Source: Pseudoalteromonas fuliginea (GTDB taxonomy: Bacteria; Pseudomonadota; Gammaproteobacteria; Enterobacterales; Alteromonadaceae). From it: a stretch of DNA of 64,000 nucleotides. Below are positions 1 to 12,383 of the stretch, piece by piece. Both the position numbers and the translations under genes were made by a program. Every line of letters starts with the position of its first letter. Position 1 is the stretch's first letter. Below the pieces are notes generated by a model, which searched no databases, was not told the origin of the DNA, and saw only the letters and a list, made by a program, of their open reading frames with translations. Location: assembly GCF_000690055.1 (NCBI RefSeq), contig NZ_JJNZ01000008.1:1-64000 (forward strand), in the 5' to 3' direction.

Positions 1-98
1 AAAATTTTTGTATCTAGTTGTTCTAAATAGAAAATTTTTAACAACGTTATAGTGCAATTTAATTCGTTAAATTGTTCAAGTATTTATGCAGGTTGGTA

Positions 99-575
99 TT
101 ACGGCTCAATTGCCAGTAACTCTACTTCAAAAATAAGTACTGAGGCAGGTGGAATACTGCCTACACGTTTTTCGCCATACGCTAATTGATGCGGTACATA
201 AAACGTGTATTTATCGCCTGGGCTCATCAATTGTAGGCCTTCGGTCCAACCTTTAATCACTTGGTGCAAACCAAAACTAATCGGTGTTTTACGCTCTACT
301 GAGCTGTCAAACACAGTGCCGTCGATTAGCGTGCCATGATAATGCACGTTAACCATACTTGTTGAGCTTGGTGTGTTTTCACTCTCACCTTTATGCATTA
401 CTTTGTACTGTAAGCCAGAAGCTGTTTCTACTATACCTTCTACTTTTGAATTAGCGGCTAAGTAATCTGCCCCTATTTGCGCATTTATGCCTGCTTGTTG
501 TTTTGCTTTTTTACTATTTTGAAATATTAAAAAACAAAAAATGGCGATAACCACCGCCAAAATTATATTGATCAT
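99..575 (-). CDS. FKBP-type peptidyl-prolyl cis-trans isomerase, membrane-anchored
   Basis: This 158-residue protein is a prolyl isomerase that helps proteins fold at the membrane or in the periplasm. Residues about 3-19 form one hydrophobic helix followed by Lys residues, which suggests an N-terminal anchor rather than a cleaved signal. The FKBP domain fills residues about 50-156, with the family landmarks VHYHGTLIDGTVFDSS, VIKGWTEGLQLM and IPPASVLIFEVELL. The length fits a one-domain FkpA/FklB-like protein. The gene ends just before the Lon-like gene start region on the same strand, with a 2-base gap, so the two are probably co-transcribed. The family call is firm; the client proteins are unknown. 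Confidence 0.9.
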   Translation of the reverse strand: MINIILAVVIAIFCFLIFQNSKKAKQQAGINAQIGADYLAANSKVEGIVETASGLQYKVMHKGESENTPSSTSMVNVHYHGTLIDGTVFDSSVERKTPISFGLHQVIKGWTEGLQLMSPGDKYTFYVPHQLAYGEKRVGSIPPASVLIFEVELLAIEP

Positions 576-577
576 TA

Positions 578-3001
578 TTAACCTTTTTCGTTATCTAGTT
601 CTTCGTCTTTTTCGTCGTCATTATCGCCATTTACAATGTCGGCAATCTCTTTTAGACGCGCAAGCGCAATACCGTTTACTGAGTTTTCTGGATACTGGTC
701 ATCAATAATATCGCCTGCTTCTATATCCATTAATAAGTTAAGCGCTTGATCTACGGTTTCAACTGCGTAAATATTAAATTTACCCGCCTCTACCGCATTG
801 AGGATCTCGTCATCAAGTACTAAGTTAACTTGGTTTGATTTAGGAATAATAACGCCTTGCGAACCGGTTAAACCACGCATTTTACACAGTTTAAAAAAGC
901 CTTCTATTTTTTCGTTTACACCACCAATAGCTTGTACATCACCATGTTGGTTAATAGAGCCTGTCAGCGCGATAGATTGGCTAATAGGGAGGCTTGTAAT
1001 AGATGAAATAAGCGCACAAAGCTCTGCTAAAGATGCACTATCGCCATCTATGTAACCATAACTTTGCTCTATGGCAATATTAGCACTAAGCGTTAAGCTA
1101 AACTGCTGTGCGTACTTATTGCCTAAATAGCCGGTAAGCAACATCACGCCTTTTGAGTGGATAGCTTTACCTAGTTCGGCTTCGCGTTCAACGTCTATTA
1201 CGCCATCGGCGCCTGCATAAACAGTTGCCGTAATACGCGCAGGGGTACCGAACGAGGTATCGCCAATGTGTAGTACTGTTAAACCATTTACTTTACCTAT
1301 AGCTTGGCCATCGGTTGCAATAAGTGTATGGCCTTCTTTTATATCGCTAAGCATGTTTTCGCTGATCTGACCGGTACGATATTGTTTGCCTTCAATGGCT
1401 TCGTCAATATGGTATGCATCAATAACCGTTAAGTTATCTTGTTTCGCGTAATAACTCGCTTCAGCAACTAATTCAAGCACATCAGCAAAGCGCGCCGAGA
1501 GTTTATTATGATGCTCAGCTTGGCGGTAACTAAATTTAAGTAACCGTACCATAGCAGCCTCTGTAGCAGTGCATTTTAATGTTTGCTCGCAATACTCAGT
1601 CACTTTGGTAATAAACTGGTACTGTAATTTATCGCTACTTGGTAAGTAGTAATCAAAATCGGCAAGTACTCTAAATAGCTCAGCAAATTCTTCGTCGTAT
1701 TCACCTATGGTGTAGTACAACTCGCGCGATCCCAATAAAATAATCTTCACATCAAGTGGAATAAGTTGCGGGCGAAGCGTAAAACTTGTCCCGACTGTGC
1801 TGTCTTGATAGGGTAAATCATTTTTTATTTGATGTGTTTTTAAACACAGCTTTAAACCATCCCACACTTGTGGATTAGCCATTATTTTTTCGGCATCCAT
1901 TATTAAGTAACCACCATTGGCACGATGCAATGCACCGGGCTGAATTGAGCGATAACTCGTAATCAATGTACCTTGGGATGTAGCGTATTCAATTTTACCA
2001 AATATATTACCAAAGGTTGGGTTTGGCTCATAAACGACTGGCGCTGCGTCGTCTTCTTTAAATTCAACTAAAATGTTAGGTGCAAAAAAGTCGGTAAGCA
2101 TACCTTTGCGGTCAAAGTCTTCTTTGCTTTCTTCGCTTTCGTCTTCGTCATCTAGCCATTCAAGTACCGCGTCGATAATTTCAACGCGAATATCTTTTAA
2201 ATAACGCAGTACGCCAATGTGTGTAGCGTACTTATGCTCTAAGTCTTTTAAAAGTGGTTTAGTGGCTTGCTCTGCGGTCGATTTTTTAAGATTACGAAGT
2301 TTTTCTTTTGATTCGCGTTTCCACCGTGGTAGCTCTATTAACGCTTCTATTAATGCATCTTCTAGCTTTTCGATTTTTTCAAAAAACTCTTTGCGCAATG
2401 TTTCTTCAAGCTCACCAAATTCACTGTCGCTCAATTGTTTTCCATCAACAAGTGGTGCAAAACCCACTGAGCTTTTTTCTTCTACTAGAGCAACACTTTG
2501 CTCAAGTGCTGCGATTTCAACTGCGGTAATTGCGCTGTCGTAAGCGTCGTTAAACTCGCGATCGATTGATTTTTTCTTGCGTTGGTACGCTGGATTATCA
2601 AATGCCGCTGGAAAAGTGTCGAGCACTTCATCTAAGAATGAGTCTATGTCGTCGCTAAGTTGCTTACTTTGCCCTGCTTGCATAAAAAGTGCGATAGGCT
2701 CACGGTGATCGGCGTAATTATTTACGTACAACCATTCATTAGGCGTTGCTCTGTCTTTTGCGTGTTGCTTAAGTTTATCTTTGACTAGCGTATAACGTCC
2801 ATGAGCCGCTTCGCCCATTACATAAACATTATAGCCAGGTAAATCCATACCTAATGAAAAGTCGAGCGCACTTTGGGCACGTTGTTGGCCTATAAAAGTA
2901 AGTTGCTCTGGGTACGGGTTACTCATGCATGTATGTACATGATTACTAGAAATACTCGGTGCGAGCTTTGAAACAGATAGTGGCAGCAATTTTTTCGTCA
3001 T
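578..3001 (-). CDS. Lon-like (LonB/YcbZ family) ATP-dependent protease
   Basis: This is a Lon-family serine protease of about 807 residues. The N-terminal part is an AAA_32-type ATPase-like domain whose P-loop is degenerate (GEAAHGRYT, with Arg for the usual Lys), as is common in this subfamily. The C-terminal S16 domain carries the catalytic Ser in GDSASLAELCALIS and the catalytic Lys in GGVNEKIEGF. The middle (about residues 180-270) is Lys/Glu-rich and probably coiled coil. The frame extends to a GTG at 3031, but the ATG at 3001 (MTKKLLPLSV) is the more natural start. The gene is followed by the FKBP gene 2 bases downstream. Substrates are unknown; the protein differs from canonical Lon in lacking the LAN domain. 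Confidence 0.88.
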   Translation of the reverse strand: MTKKLLPLSVSKLAPSISSNHVHTCMSNPYPEQLTFIGQQRAQSALDFSLGMDLPGYNVYVMGEAAHGRYTLVKDKLKQHAKDRATPNEWLYVNNYADHREPIALFMQAGQSKQLSDDIDSFLDEVLDTFPAAFDNPAYQRKKKSIDREFNDAYDSAITAVEIAALEQSVALVEEKSSVGFAPLVDGKQLSDSEFGELEETLRKEFFEKIEKLEDALIEALIELPRWKRESKEKLRNLKKSTAEQATKPLLKDLEHKYATHIGVLRYLKDIRVEIIDAVLEWLDDEDESEESKEDFDRKGMLTDFFAPNILVEFKEDDAAPVVYEPNPTFGNIFGKIEYATSQGTLITSYRSIQPGALHRANGGYLIMDAEKIMANPQVWDGLKLCLKTHQIKNDLPYQDSTVGTSFTLRPQLIPLDVKIILLGSRELYYTIGEYDEEFAELFRVLADFDYYLPSSDKLQYQFITKVTEYCEQTLKCTATEAAMVRLLKFSYRQAEHHNKLSARFADVLELVAEASYYAKQDNLTVIDAYHIDEAIEGKQYRTGQISENMLSDIKEGHTLIATDGQAIGKVNGLTVLHIGDTSFGTPARITATVYAGADGVIDVEREAELGKAIHSKGVMLLTGYLGNKYAQQFSLTLSANIAIEQSYGYIDGDSASLAELCALISSITSLPISQSIALTGSINQHGDVQAIGGVNEKIEGFFKLCKMRGLTGSQGVIIPKSNQVNLVLDDEILNAVEAGKFNIYAVETVDQALNLLMDIEAGDIIDDQYPENSVNGIALARLKEIADIVNGDNDDEKDEELDNEKG

Positions 3002-3078
3002 TCTAACTTCTTTGTTTACCAGCATATTCACTGGCTTTTGGGCGTATTAAGTGGCACGCAGCCACCTAATACCAATAT

Positions 3079-3537
3079 TTAAGGGTTCAGCGCCTTACGA
3101 CTAAAGTAGATTCCATCACATTGCGTGCAAGGTATTATTTGCGTTGCGTGATAAATGTCGTGGCTATGGTTGCAATTCTTGCATACTAATGTGCCCATGG
3201 CTATCCATTCGCCTGCGTGATACACCCCATTGTGCTTAAAATCTTGGCTTAAAGATTGCCACTCTAGTTGTGTTTTATCTTCTATGTGCGAGAGTTCAAA
3301 CCATAAAGATTCTTTAAGTTCTTGCCATGCAAGCGAATTGTAATAAGCTTCGTGCTCAATAATGTGTTCAATATCATGCTTTAAGTAACTTTTATAAAGT
3401 TCATACCTTTCTTGACTTAAATCTTTGATTGCTTGCTCAGATTCAACAAACCCAGTAACTACATCTTTTACACCATGATCTTTTACATCTTTTAACCAAC
3501 TAGTAAAACTGCTAAGCCATGCTTTGTAATCAGTCAT
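3079..3537 (-). CDS. DUF1451 (YbeL-type) zinc-ribbon protein
   Basis: This 152-residue protein resembles E. coli YbeL (DUF1451), whose gene also sits beside leuS. The N-terminal two thirds are charged and helical. The C-terminus holds a four-Cys zinc ribbon: CKNC, then CTQC about 20 residues later. It is probably cytoplasmic, since no signal or membrane segment is visible. Its molecular role is not known. It is read away from leuS, so the two genes have divergent promoters in the 196-base gap. Confidence 0.8.
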   Translation of the reverse strand: MTDYKAWLSSFTSWLKDVKDHGVKDVVTGFVESEQAIKDLSQERYELYKSYLKHDIEHIIEHEAYYNSLAWQELKESLWFELSHIEDKTQLEWQSLSQDFKHNGVYHAGEWIAMGTLVCKNCNHSHDIYHATQIIPCTQCDGIYFSRKALNP

Positions 3538-3599
3538 TTTTTACTCCTTCAAAATTGCTGTTAAATCAGTCTGTAACTTATGTATTTAGCTAACTACAT

Positions 3600-3622
3600 T
3601 ATAAAAAAGCAGGTTAACCTGC
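3600..3622 (-). terminator. Hairpin with U-tract in the leader of the zinc-ribbon gene
   Basis: GCAGGTTAACCTGC (3609-3622) is a perfect dyad that can form a 5-bp stem with a TTAA loop. On the minus strand it is followed by TTTTTTAT, as in an intrinsic terminator. It lies about 70 bases upstream of the zinc-ribbon start, where no minus-strand gene ends, so it would act as a leader attenuator or block antisense transcripts from the leuS promoter. The stem is short, hence modest confidence. Confidence 0.4.
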
Positions 3623-3733
3623 ACTGAAAGTTACAATTTAATAAAAGCATGTTTTTGACGCTGTGAATAGTGTTTTATTTGGGGTATCCTAACGGCAATT
3701 TTTTATTAGTTTGCAAGAAGTCTGGAACCATAG

Positions 3734-6322
<2,589 letters not shown>

Positions 6323-6323
6323 T

Positions 6324-6815
6324 ATGGCTGCATTTAACGCCATTAAAAACGGACTAGCCTTAGTGCTAGTCTGTTTTTTGATAACTAGCTGCGGGTTTCA
6401 TCTAAAAAAAGCCTCTAGCATGCCTGATAACCTAAAACAGCTAACTCTTGTAGGTGATGATGAAAAGTCAGCCTTATTTGAAAGCCTTAAAAACGAGCTA
6501 AGAGCGAGTAATGTAGAGCTAATATCAGCAGCTAAAGATAAAGCCCAATTATATTTGTATAAAGAAAGTATTGAACGTCAAACACTATCGTTATTTCAAA
6601 ATGGTCAAGTAGCTGAATACGAACTCGCTTATGGCGTATCGTATGTAGTTAAACGCCCTGGCGAAAAAGCCATTGAAAAGCGCTTTGAGCTTTACCGTAA
6701 TTACCAAGACGATCCAGATCATGCGCTAGCTAAAGCAAAAGAGCTTGAGCTACTCATTAGCGAGATCCGTGAGCAAGCCAGTCGTCGTATTGTTAGAGAG
6801 CTGTCGCAACTATAA
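6324..6815 (+). CDS. lptE: LPS-assembly lipoprotein LptE
   Basis: Outer-membrane lipoprotein (formerly RlpB) that plugs the LptD barrel and helps place lipopolysaccharide on the cell surface. It has 163 residues. The signal peptide ends in a lipobox, LITSCGFHL, making Cys about residue 23 the lipidated residue, and the CGFHL start is typical of LptE. The C-terminal REQASRRIVRELSQL also fits the family. It starts 2 bases after leuS stops, and its stop overlaps the holA ATG by one base, so it is part of a tight operon. Confidence 0.95.
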   Translation: MAAFNAIKNGLALVLVCFLITSCGFHLKKASSMPDNLKQLTLVGDDEKSALFESLKNELRASNVELISAAKDKAQLYLYKESIERQTLSLFQNGQVAEYELAYGVSYVVKRPGEKAIEKRFELYRNYQDDPDHALAKAKELELLISEIREQASRRIVRELSQL

Positions 6816-7852
6816 TGCGCTGTTATGCTAATCAACTACCGAGTGAATTAAATAAAGGGCTAAAGCCCTTTTATTTAGTGTTTGGGGAAGAGCCTTTTCA
6901 AGAAGCACAGTGCGTACAACAAATTCGCGACAGTGCTAAAGCACAAGGCTTTGACGAAGTAATTAAGTTTACTTTAATGCAAGGATTCGATTGGCAAGAA
7001 ATCATAGCTCAATATCAAAGCATGTCACTATTTAGCGCGCGCACTATTATTGAGCTTGATTTAAACCAACAAAAACCAGGCGTTATTGGCAGTAACACCT
7101 TTAAAAAAGTAATTGAGCTGGTTAATCCAGATACTATTTTAATTGTTAAAGGCGCTAAAGCCAGCCAAGAAGTACAACGCGGTGCATGGTTTAAAGCCCT
7201 TGATAAGCAAGGCGTATTTGTACCTTGCTACCCGCTTACCGGCACGCATGTAAAACGATGGCTTGATGAACAGTGCCAACGCTTATCGCTCAACATGCAA
7301 AACGATGCCAAACTGAGTTTAATAAATGCCACAGAAGGTAACTTATTAGCGTGCTTCCAAGAGCTTGAAAAGCTCTCACTACTGCACGGCAATGCATTAA
7401 TTACTCAGCAATTAGTAATGCAAGGGCTGTTAAACCAAGCCAAGTTTGATATTTTTGATTTAAGCGATGCACTATTAAATGGCCACGCTAAACAAGCTAT
7501 AAAAGTATTAAACAAACTTGCCAGCGATAACACCGAAGTGGTGAGTATTTTATGGGCTATAACCAAAGAGCTTAATACGCTAATAAATGTGCAACTTGGT
7601 TTATTAAATGGCGAACCAATCGCTAATTTATTTAAACAAAATGCTATTTGGAAAAACCAGCAAGGGCCAGTTCAAAACGCAATTAACCGCTTAAACATAC
7701 ACACACTTGAACAAATAAATAGTGATGTAGCTTTGTTTGATGCCAGTTATAAGCAAGGTAATTTAATTGCCCCTTACCAAGCGCTTGCTCATATTTGTAT
7801 TAAATTTTGCCAGCCGCTCAACATTTCTATGCCGTGCCACGCGGTTAATTAA
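6815..7852 (+). CDS. holA: DNA polymerase III subunit delta
   Basis: The delta subunit of the clamp loader, which opens the beta clamp during replication; 345 residues, as in E. coli. The N-terminal region contains YLVFGEEPFQEAQ, the segment of the family that meets the clamp. The rest fits the delta AAA-like fold without a functional P-loop. Its start overlaps the lptE stop, and nadD follows 21 bases after its stop, the same order as in E. coli. Confidence 0.95.
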   Translation: MRCYANQLPSELNKGLKPFYLVFGEEPFQEAQCVQQIRDSAKAQGFDEVIKFTLMQGFDWQEIIAQYQSMSLFSARTIIELDLNQQKPGVIGSNTFKKVIELVNPDTILIVKGAKASQEVQRGAWFKALDKQGVFVPCYPLTGTHVKRWLDEQCQRLSLNMQNDAKLSLINATEGNLLACFQELEKLSLLHGNALITQQLVMQGLLNQAKFDIFDLSDALLNGHAKQAIKVLNKLASDNTEVVSILWAITKELNTLINVQLGLLNGEPIANLFKQNAIWKNQQGPVQNAINRLNIHTLEQINSDVALFDASYKQGNLIAPYQALAHICIKFCQPLNISMPCHAVN

Positions 7853-7873
7853 TAAATAGCTAATAGGTGTTAA

Positions 7874-8509
7874 ATGATCGCAATTTTTGGTGGCACTTTC
7901 GACCCTGTCCATTTAGGCCATATAAATATGGCGCAGCAATGTATTAATGCGTTTAATTTAAACACGCTTTATTTTATGCCTTGTGCATTACCGGCGCATA
8001 AAGCAGCGCCTGGTATTAGTACGCAGCACCGTATTAATATGCTAAACGCGGCTATTGCGCCCTACCCTCATTTTAAACTCGATTTAAGAGAACTTAACCG
8101 AGCCGGCCCATCGTATTCGTTACTTAGCTTGCAAGAACTTCGTAAAGAGCACCCTACTACACCTATCTTATTTTTAATTGGTATGGACTCATTTAACAAT
8201 CTCGATAAATGGTTTGAGTGGAAGGCAATTACGCAGCTTTGTCATATTGTGGTATATCAGCGCCCTGCTCAACATTGTACTGCAAGTGGTGAACTAAAAG
8301 GCTATATGCAAGATGCGAATGTAGACGAAGCAACCTTACTTGAGTACTCACTTGCTGGTAAACTTTATTTTTTACCGGGTAAAATGCTCGATGCTGCTTC
8401 GAGTACAATTCGCGAACAACTGAAAAAAAGCAATAAAAAGAATGAACTATTACCCGCTGCAGTGAGTCATTACATAGAACAGCATCAGCTCTATCAAATT
8501 GATGCTTAA
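7874..8509 (+). CDS. nadD: Nicotinate-nucleotide adenylyltransferase
   Basis: Transfers AMP from ATP to nicotinate mononucleotide, the step to deamido-NAD in NAD synthesis. The 211-residue protein has the nucleotidyltransferase signature GGTFDPVHLGH at residues 6-16, with the HxGH ATP site, and the C-terminal ASSTIREQL motif (ISSTxIR type). It is slightly shorter than or equal to the E. coli enzyme. It follows holA closely and precedes rsfS, as in other gammaproteobacteria. Confidence 0.96.
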   Translation: MIAIFGGTFDPVHLGHINMAQQCINAFNLNTLYFMPCALPAHKAAPGISTQHRINMLNAAIAPYPHFKLDLRELNRAGPSYSLLSLQELRKEHPTTPILFLIGMDSFNNLDKWFEWKAITQLCHIVVYQRPAQHCTASGELKGYMQDANVDEATLLEYSLAGKLYFLPGKMLDAASSTIREQLKKSNKKNELLPAAVSHYIEQHQLYQIDA

Positions 8510-8564
8510 AAACGCCTAGCGTGTTAAAATGCGCGCCATTAAATTTTTAAATTGAGACAAAACC

Positions 8565-8882
8565 TTGGATTCAAAACAACTACTCGCCTTTGCAATGGAT
8601 AAAATTGACGATATGAAAGCACGTGACATCGTTCATATTGACGTAACAAAGACATCAGATATTACAGATTACATGGTAATTTGTTCTGGTACTTCTAAAC
8701 GTCACGTACAGTCAATTGCCGATCACTTAGCAAAAGAAGCGCGTCACGCAGATTCAGAACCATTAGGTTATGAAGGTGAAGGCGATGGCGAATGGGCACT
8801 GGTTGATTTAGGTGATGTAGTTGTACACGTGATGCAAAACGAAGCACGTAGCTATTACGATCTAGAAAAACTGTGGGGCTAA
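8565..8882 (+). CDS. rsfS: Ribosomal silencing factor RsfS
   Basis: Binds uL14 on the 50S subunit and blocks subunit joining when nutrients are short. It has 105 residues and the family core DIVHIDVTKTSDITDYMVI. The start is a TTG at 8565; there is no ATG that would keep the conserved DSKQLLAFAMDKIDDMKA start, so TTG is accepted. A 55-base gap separates it from nadD and could hold a promoter. rlmH follows after 37 bases. Confidence 0.95.
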   Translation: MDSKQLLAFAMDKIDDMKARDIVHIDVTKTSDITDYMVICSGTSKRHVQSIADHLAKEARHADSEPLGYEGEGDGEWALVDLGDVVVHVMQNEARSYYDLEKLWG

Positions 8883-8919
8883 ACACGCACTCATTTTAGA
8901 CAATGCTTGGAAGTAATAC

Positions 8920-9390
8920 GTGAAAATACAAATGATTGCTGTTGGTACAAAAATGCCAGCATGGGTAGAAACGGGATTTGCAGAATATCAGCGCCGTTTC
9001 CCTAAAGATATGGCCCTTGAGTTAATTGAAATCCCTGCCGGTAAACGTGGCAAAAACGCAGACATAAAGCGCATTTTACACATTGAAGGTGAAAAAACAT
9101 TAGCGGCTATTCCAAAAGGCAATCGTATTGTAACGTTAGAGGTAACAGGGAAAGCACTGGATACTCACCAACTTGCTAAAAATATGGAAAAATGGCAACT
9201 CGATGGTCGTGATGTAAGTTTACTTATTGGCGGACCTGAAGGGCTTGCTCCAGAGTGCATTGCAGCGTCTGAGCAAAAATGGTCGTTATCTAATTTAACA
9301 TTGCCGCACCCTTTGGTGCGTATTATTGTTGCAGAGAGCCTTTACAGAGGCTGGAGCTTAAATAACAACCATCCTTATCATCGCGAGTAA
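8920..9390 (+). CDS. rlmH: 23S rRNA pseudouridine-1915 N3-methyltransferase
   Basis: SPOUT-class enzyme that methylates pseudouridine 1915 of 23S rRNA in assembled 70S ribosomes. The 156-residue length is standard. The SAM-binding knot is visible as [12 protein letters not shown], and the C-terminus [16 protein letters not shown] is the strongly conserved tail. The start is GTG at 8920 with GGAAG upstream. The gene sits between rsfS and the cell-elongation genes, as in E. coli. Confidence 0.97.
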   Translation: MKIQMIAVGTKMPAWVETGFAEYQRRFPKDMALELIEIPAGKRGKNADIKRILHIEGEKTLAAIPKGNRIVTLEVTGKALDTHQLAKNMEKWQLDGRDVSLLIGGPEGLAPECIAASEQKWSLSNLTLPHPLVRIIVAESLYRGWSLNNNHPYHRE

Positions 9391-9399
9391 TGCCTTGCC

Positions 9400-11277
9400 A
9401 TGCTAAAACATAGACCCACTATTCGTGACCACTCCGCAGAAGCAAATTTATTTGCTAGGCGAGCATTTGTGGGTTTTGTTTTTGTATTAGCTATGGTGGC
9501 TATTTTGCTGTCAAACCTATATAAAATTCAAGTAGAGAACCACCAAGATTACCAAACCCGCTCTAATGACAACCGTATTAAAGTTATTCCTATTGCACCC
9601 AACCGTGGTTTAATTTACGACCGTAACGGTGTACTCCTTGCTGAAAACAAACCAGTTTACAATCTTGAAGTCATTCCCGAAGATGTAAACGATTTAACCG
9701 AATCGCTCGATCAAGTCAGTAAAATAATTACTATTAGTGAGCAAGAGAAAGAAGATTTTTTAAAAGATATTAAACACACTCGGCGTTTCAAATCGCAAAT
9801 TCTTAAAGCACGCTTAAACGAAACTGAAGTCGCTAAGTTTTCTGTAAATCAACATAAATTCCCAGGCTTTAGTATTGAAGCACGCCTAGCCCGCTACTAC
9901 CCCTTTGGCGATACCCTAACCCATGCACTCGGTTATGTGGCAAAGCTTAATAAAAAAGAACTTAATAAACTAGATCAAGAAGGTCAAGCAACCAATTATC
10001 GAGCCACATACGATATTGGAAAATTAGGCATAGAAAAATATTATGAACAATTATTACACGGTGAAGTAGGCTCCCAGCGCGTAGAAGTAAATAATCGCGG
10101 CCGCGTTATTCGCACACTCAGTATGATCCAACCTAAGCCTGGTAGTGATATTGTACTTACGCTTGATATTGGGCTACAGCAAATAGCACAACATGCGCTT
10201 AAGGATATGCGCGGCGCTATCGTCGTTATGGATGCAAAAGATGGTGGCGTACTCGCACTTTATTCAAATCCAAGCTACGATCCAAATTTATTCGTACATG
10301 GTATAAGTAGCAAAAACTACAAAGCATTGCTTAACCAAGATCGCCCGCTAATTAACCGAGCAACACAAGGTCGTTACGCGCCAGCTTCGACTGTTAAACC
10401 TCACATGGCAATTTTAGCCCTTGAAGAAAATATTGTAAGTGAAAGCACTTCTATTTGGGATCCTGGCTTTTTTGAAATACCAAATGTGGAACATAAATGG
10501 CGCGATTGGAAACGCTGGGGTCATGGCCATGTTGATGTATATAAAGCGATTGAAGAGTCGTGCGATACTTATTTTTATGATGCAGCTTATCGCTTAGGTA
10601 TTACTAAAATAAGCGATTTTATGGCGCGATTTGGCTTTGGTGATTTATCCGGTATTGATATTCATGAAGAAACCACTGCAATTTTACCTTCAAAAGAATG
10701 GAAAGAAGGCCGCTTTAAAGAATCATGGTGGCGAGGTGATACTATTTCTGTAGGTATTGGACAAGGCTATTGGACGGCAACCCCGATTCAAATTGCTAAC
10801 GCAACGAATATTCTTGTTAATAAAGGGATTAATCATCCACCGCATTTAGCCCAAGTTGCAAAAAAAGAAGATCAAGTAACGCAAATTAACGGTGATGAAA
10901 AACCGCCGGTAATACTTAAAAACCCTGATAACTGGCGCATTGCAATTGATGCAATGCATAACACGGTAAAAAAAGTAACAGGTACCGCACACAAAGCTTT
11001 TAAAGGTGTAAGCTACGATCCGGCGGGTAAAACAGGTACTGCGCAAGTAGTTAGCATTGCCCAAGGCGAACGTTACGACGCTAAATCATTAAAAGAGCGT
11101 CAGCGTGATAACGCCATTTATGTTGGTTTTGCACCTTATAACAACCCACAAATTGTGCTCTCTATCGTTGTAGAAAACACTGGGGGCGGAAGCTCGGTAG
11201 GTGCGCCAATTGCTCGTCAATTAATGGACTACTATTTTGCAGCTAATCCTGTTGAACTTGCAGGGAATATAAAATAA
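9400..11277 (+). CDS. mrdA: Penicillin-binding protein 2 (elongasome transpeptidase)
   Basis: Inner-membrane transpeptidase that cross-links peptidoglycan during rod elongation. The protein has 625 residues. A single anchor spans residues about 22-44 (AFVGFVFVLAMVAILLSN), followed by the pedestal domain. In the transpeptidase domain the nucleophile is Ser330 in STVK, the second motif is SCD in EESCDTYFY, and KTG begins at residue 544. The start lies 9 bases after rlmH, and the stop overlaps the rodA ATG, so the two partners are translated together. Confidence 0.97.
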   Translation: MLKHRPTIRDHSAEANLFARRAFVGFVFVLAMVAILLSNLYKIQVENHQDYQTRSNDNRIKVIPIAPNRGLIYDRNGVLLAENKPVYNLEVIPEDVNDLTESLDQVSKIITISEQEKEDFLKDIKHTRRFKSQILKARLNETEVAKFSVNQHKFPGFSIEARLARYYPFGDTLTHALGYVAKLNKKELNKLDQEGQATNYRATYDIGKLGIEKYYEQLLHGEVGSQRVEVNNRGRVIRTLSMIQPKPGSDIVLTLDIGLQQIAQHALKDMRGAIVVMDAKDGGVLALYSNPSYDPNLFVHGISSKNYKALLNQDRPLINRATQGRYAPASTVKPHMAILALEENIVSESTSIWDPGFFEIPNVEHKWRDWKRWGHGHVDVYKAIEESCDTYFYDAAYRLGITKISDFMARFGFGDLSGIDIHEETTAILPSKEWKEGRFKESWWRGDTISVGIGQGYWTATPIQIANATNILVNKGINHPPHLAQVAKKEDQVTQINGDEKPPVILKNPDNWRIAIDAMHNTVKKVTGTAHKAFKGVSYDPAGKTGTAQVVSIAQGERYDAKSLKERQRDNAIYVGFAPYNNPQIVLSIVVENTGGGSSVGAPIARQLMDYYFAANPVELAGNIK

Positions 11278-12383
11278 TGACCATTTTACACGATAAACGA
11301 TCCATATGGATGCGAATGCATCTAGACCTACCATTACTCATCGCTTTGCTTATCATGATGATTGGCAGTATTACCGTTGTATATAGTGCAAGCGGGCAAG
11401 ATACAGCAATGATGATCCGCCATATGACTCGCATGGGCGGAGCCGTTATAGGCATGATTATTCTAGCCCAATTTTCTCCAGCAACACTTAAACGTTTAGT
11501 TATCCCACTTTACTGTGTTGGCTTACTCATGCTGGTGGGTGTACTTTTATTTGGGGTCAGCTCAAAAGGCGCTCAACGCTGGTTAAACTTGGGGATCACT
11601 CGCTTTCAACCATCAGAACTAATGAAGCTAGCCGTCCCAATGATGGTGGCTTGGTACATAGGCAGAAACCACTTACCACCCCGCCCACTGCATTTAATTA
11701 TTGGCTTTATGATTGTAATGCTTCCGACATTATTAATTAAAGAACAGCCCGATTTAGGTACTTCTATACTTATTGCGAGCTCGGGTATATTTGTGTTGTT
11801 TTTATCCGGTTTAAGCTGGCGTTTAATCGGCTTTTTAAGTTCTGTTGTTGCGCTTGCTGCATGGCCATTTTGGCACTATGGTATGCACGACTACCAAAAA
11901 CAACGTGTACTTACTTTTTTAGACCCCGAAAGCGATCCGCTTGGTTCCGGTTACCATATTATTCAGTCAAAAATAGCAATAGGCTCTGGTGGTGTTGAAG
12001 GCAAAGGCTGGCTGCTTGGTACACAATCGCAATTAGAATTTTTACCAGAGCGTCACACCGACTTTATATTTTCGGTTTTAAGCGAAGAATTTGGCTTATT
12101 CGGCGTATGTGTTTTACTTAGCCTGTACTTATTTATTATTGGCCGAGGCTTGTACATTGCCGTTAATGCGCAAGATGCATTTGGTAAATTACTGGCAGGT
12201 GCACTCACTCTGACATTTTTTGTTTATGTATTTGTAAACATAGGTATGGTATCAGGGTTATTGCCTGTTGTAGGAGTTCCTTTGCCTCTAATCAGTTATG
12301 GAGGAACATCGATGGTGACGCTCATGGCTGGCTTTGGCATTATTATGTCAATAGCGACAGATAAAAGGATGCTTTTAAAATAA
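11277..12383 (+). CDS. rodA: Rod-shape peptidoglycan glycosyltransferase RodA
   Basis: SEDS-family membrane glycosyltransferase (MrdB) that polymerises lipid II and works with PBP2. It has 368 residues and about ten transmembrane helices. Conserved SEDS segments are present: RFQPSELMKL, KEQPDLGTSIL and the C-terminal GVPLPLISYGGTS. It overlaps mrdA upstream and rlpA downstream by one base each, which argues for one coupled unit mrdA-rodA-rlpA. Confidence 0.97.
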   Translation: MTILHDKRSIWMRMHLDLPLLIALLIMMIGSITVVYSASGQDTAMMIRHMTRMGGAVIGMIILAQFSPATLKRLVIPLYCVGLLMLVGVLLFGVSSKGAQRWLNLGITRFQPSELMKLAVPMMVAWYIGRNHLPPRPLHLIIGFMIVMLPTLLIKEQPDLGTSILIASSGIFVLFLSGLSWRLIGFLSSVVALAAWPFWHYGMHDYQKQRVLTFLDPESDPLGSGYHIIQSKIAIGSGGVEGKGWLLGTQSQLEFLPERHTDFIFSVLSEEFGLFGVCVLLSLYLFIIGRGLYIAVNAQDAFGKLLAGALTLTFFVYVFVNIGMVSGLLPVVGVPLPLISYGGTSMVTLMAGFGIIMSIATDKRMLLK

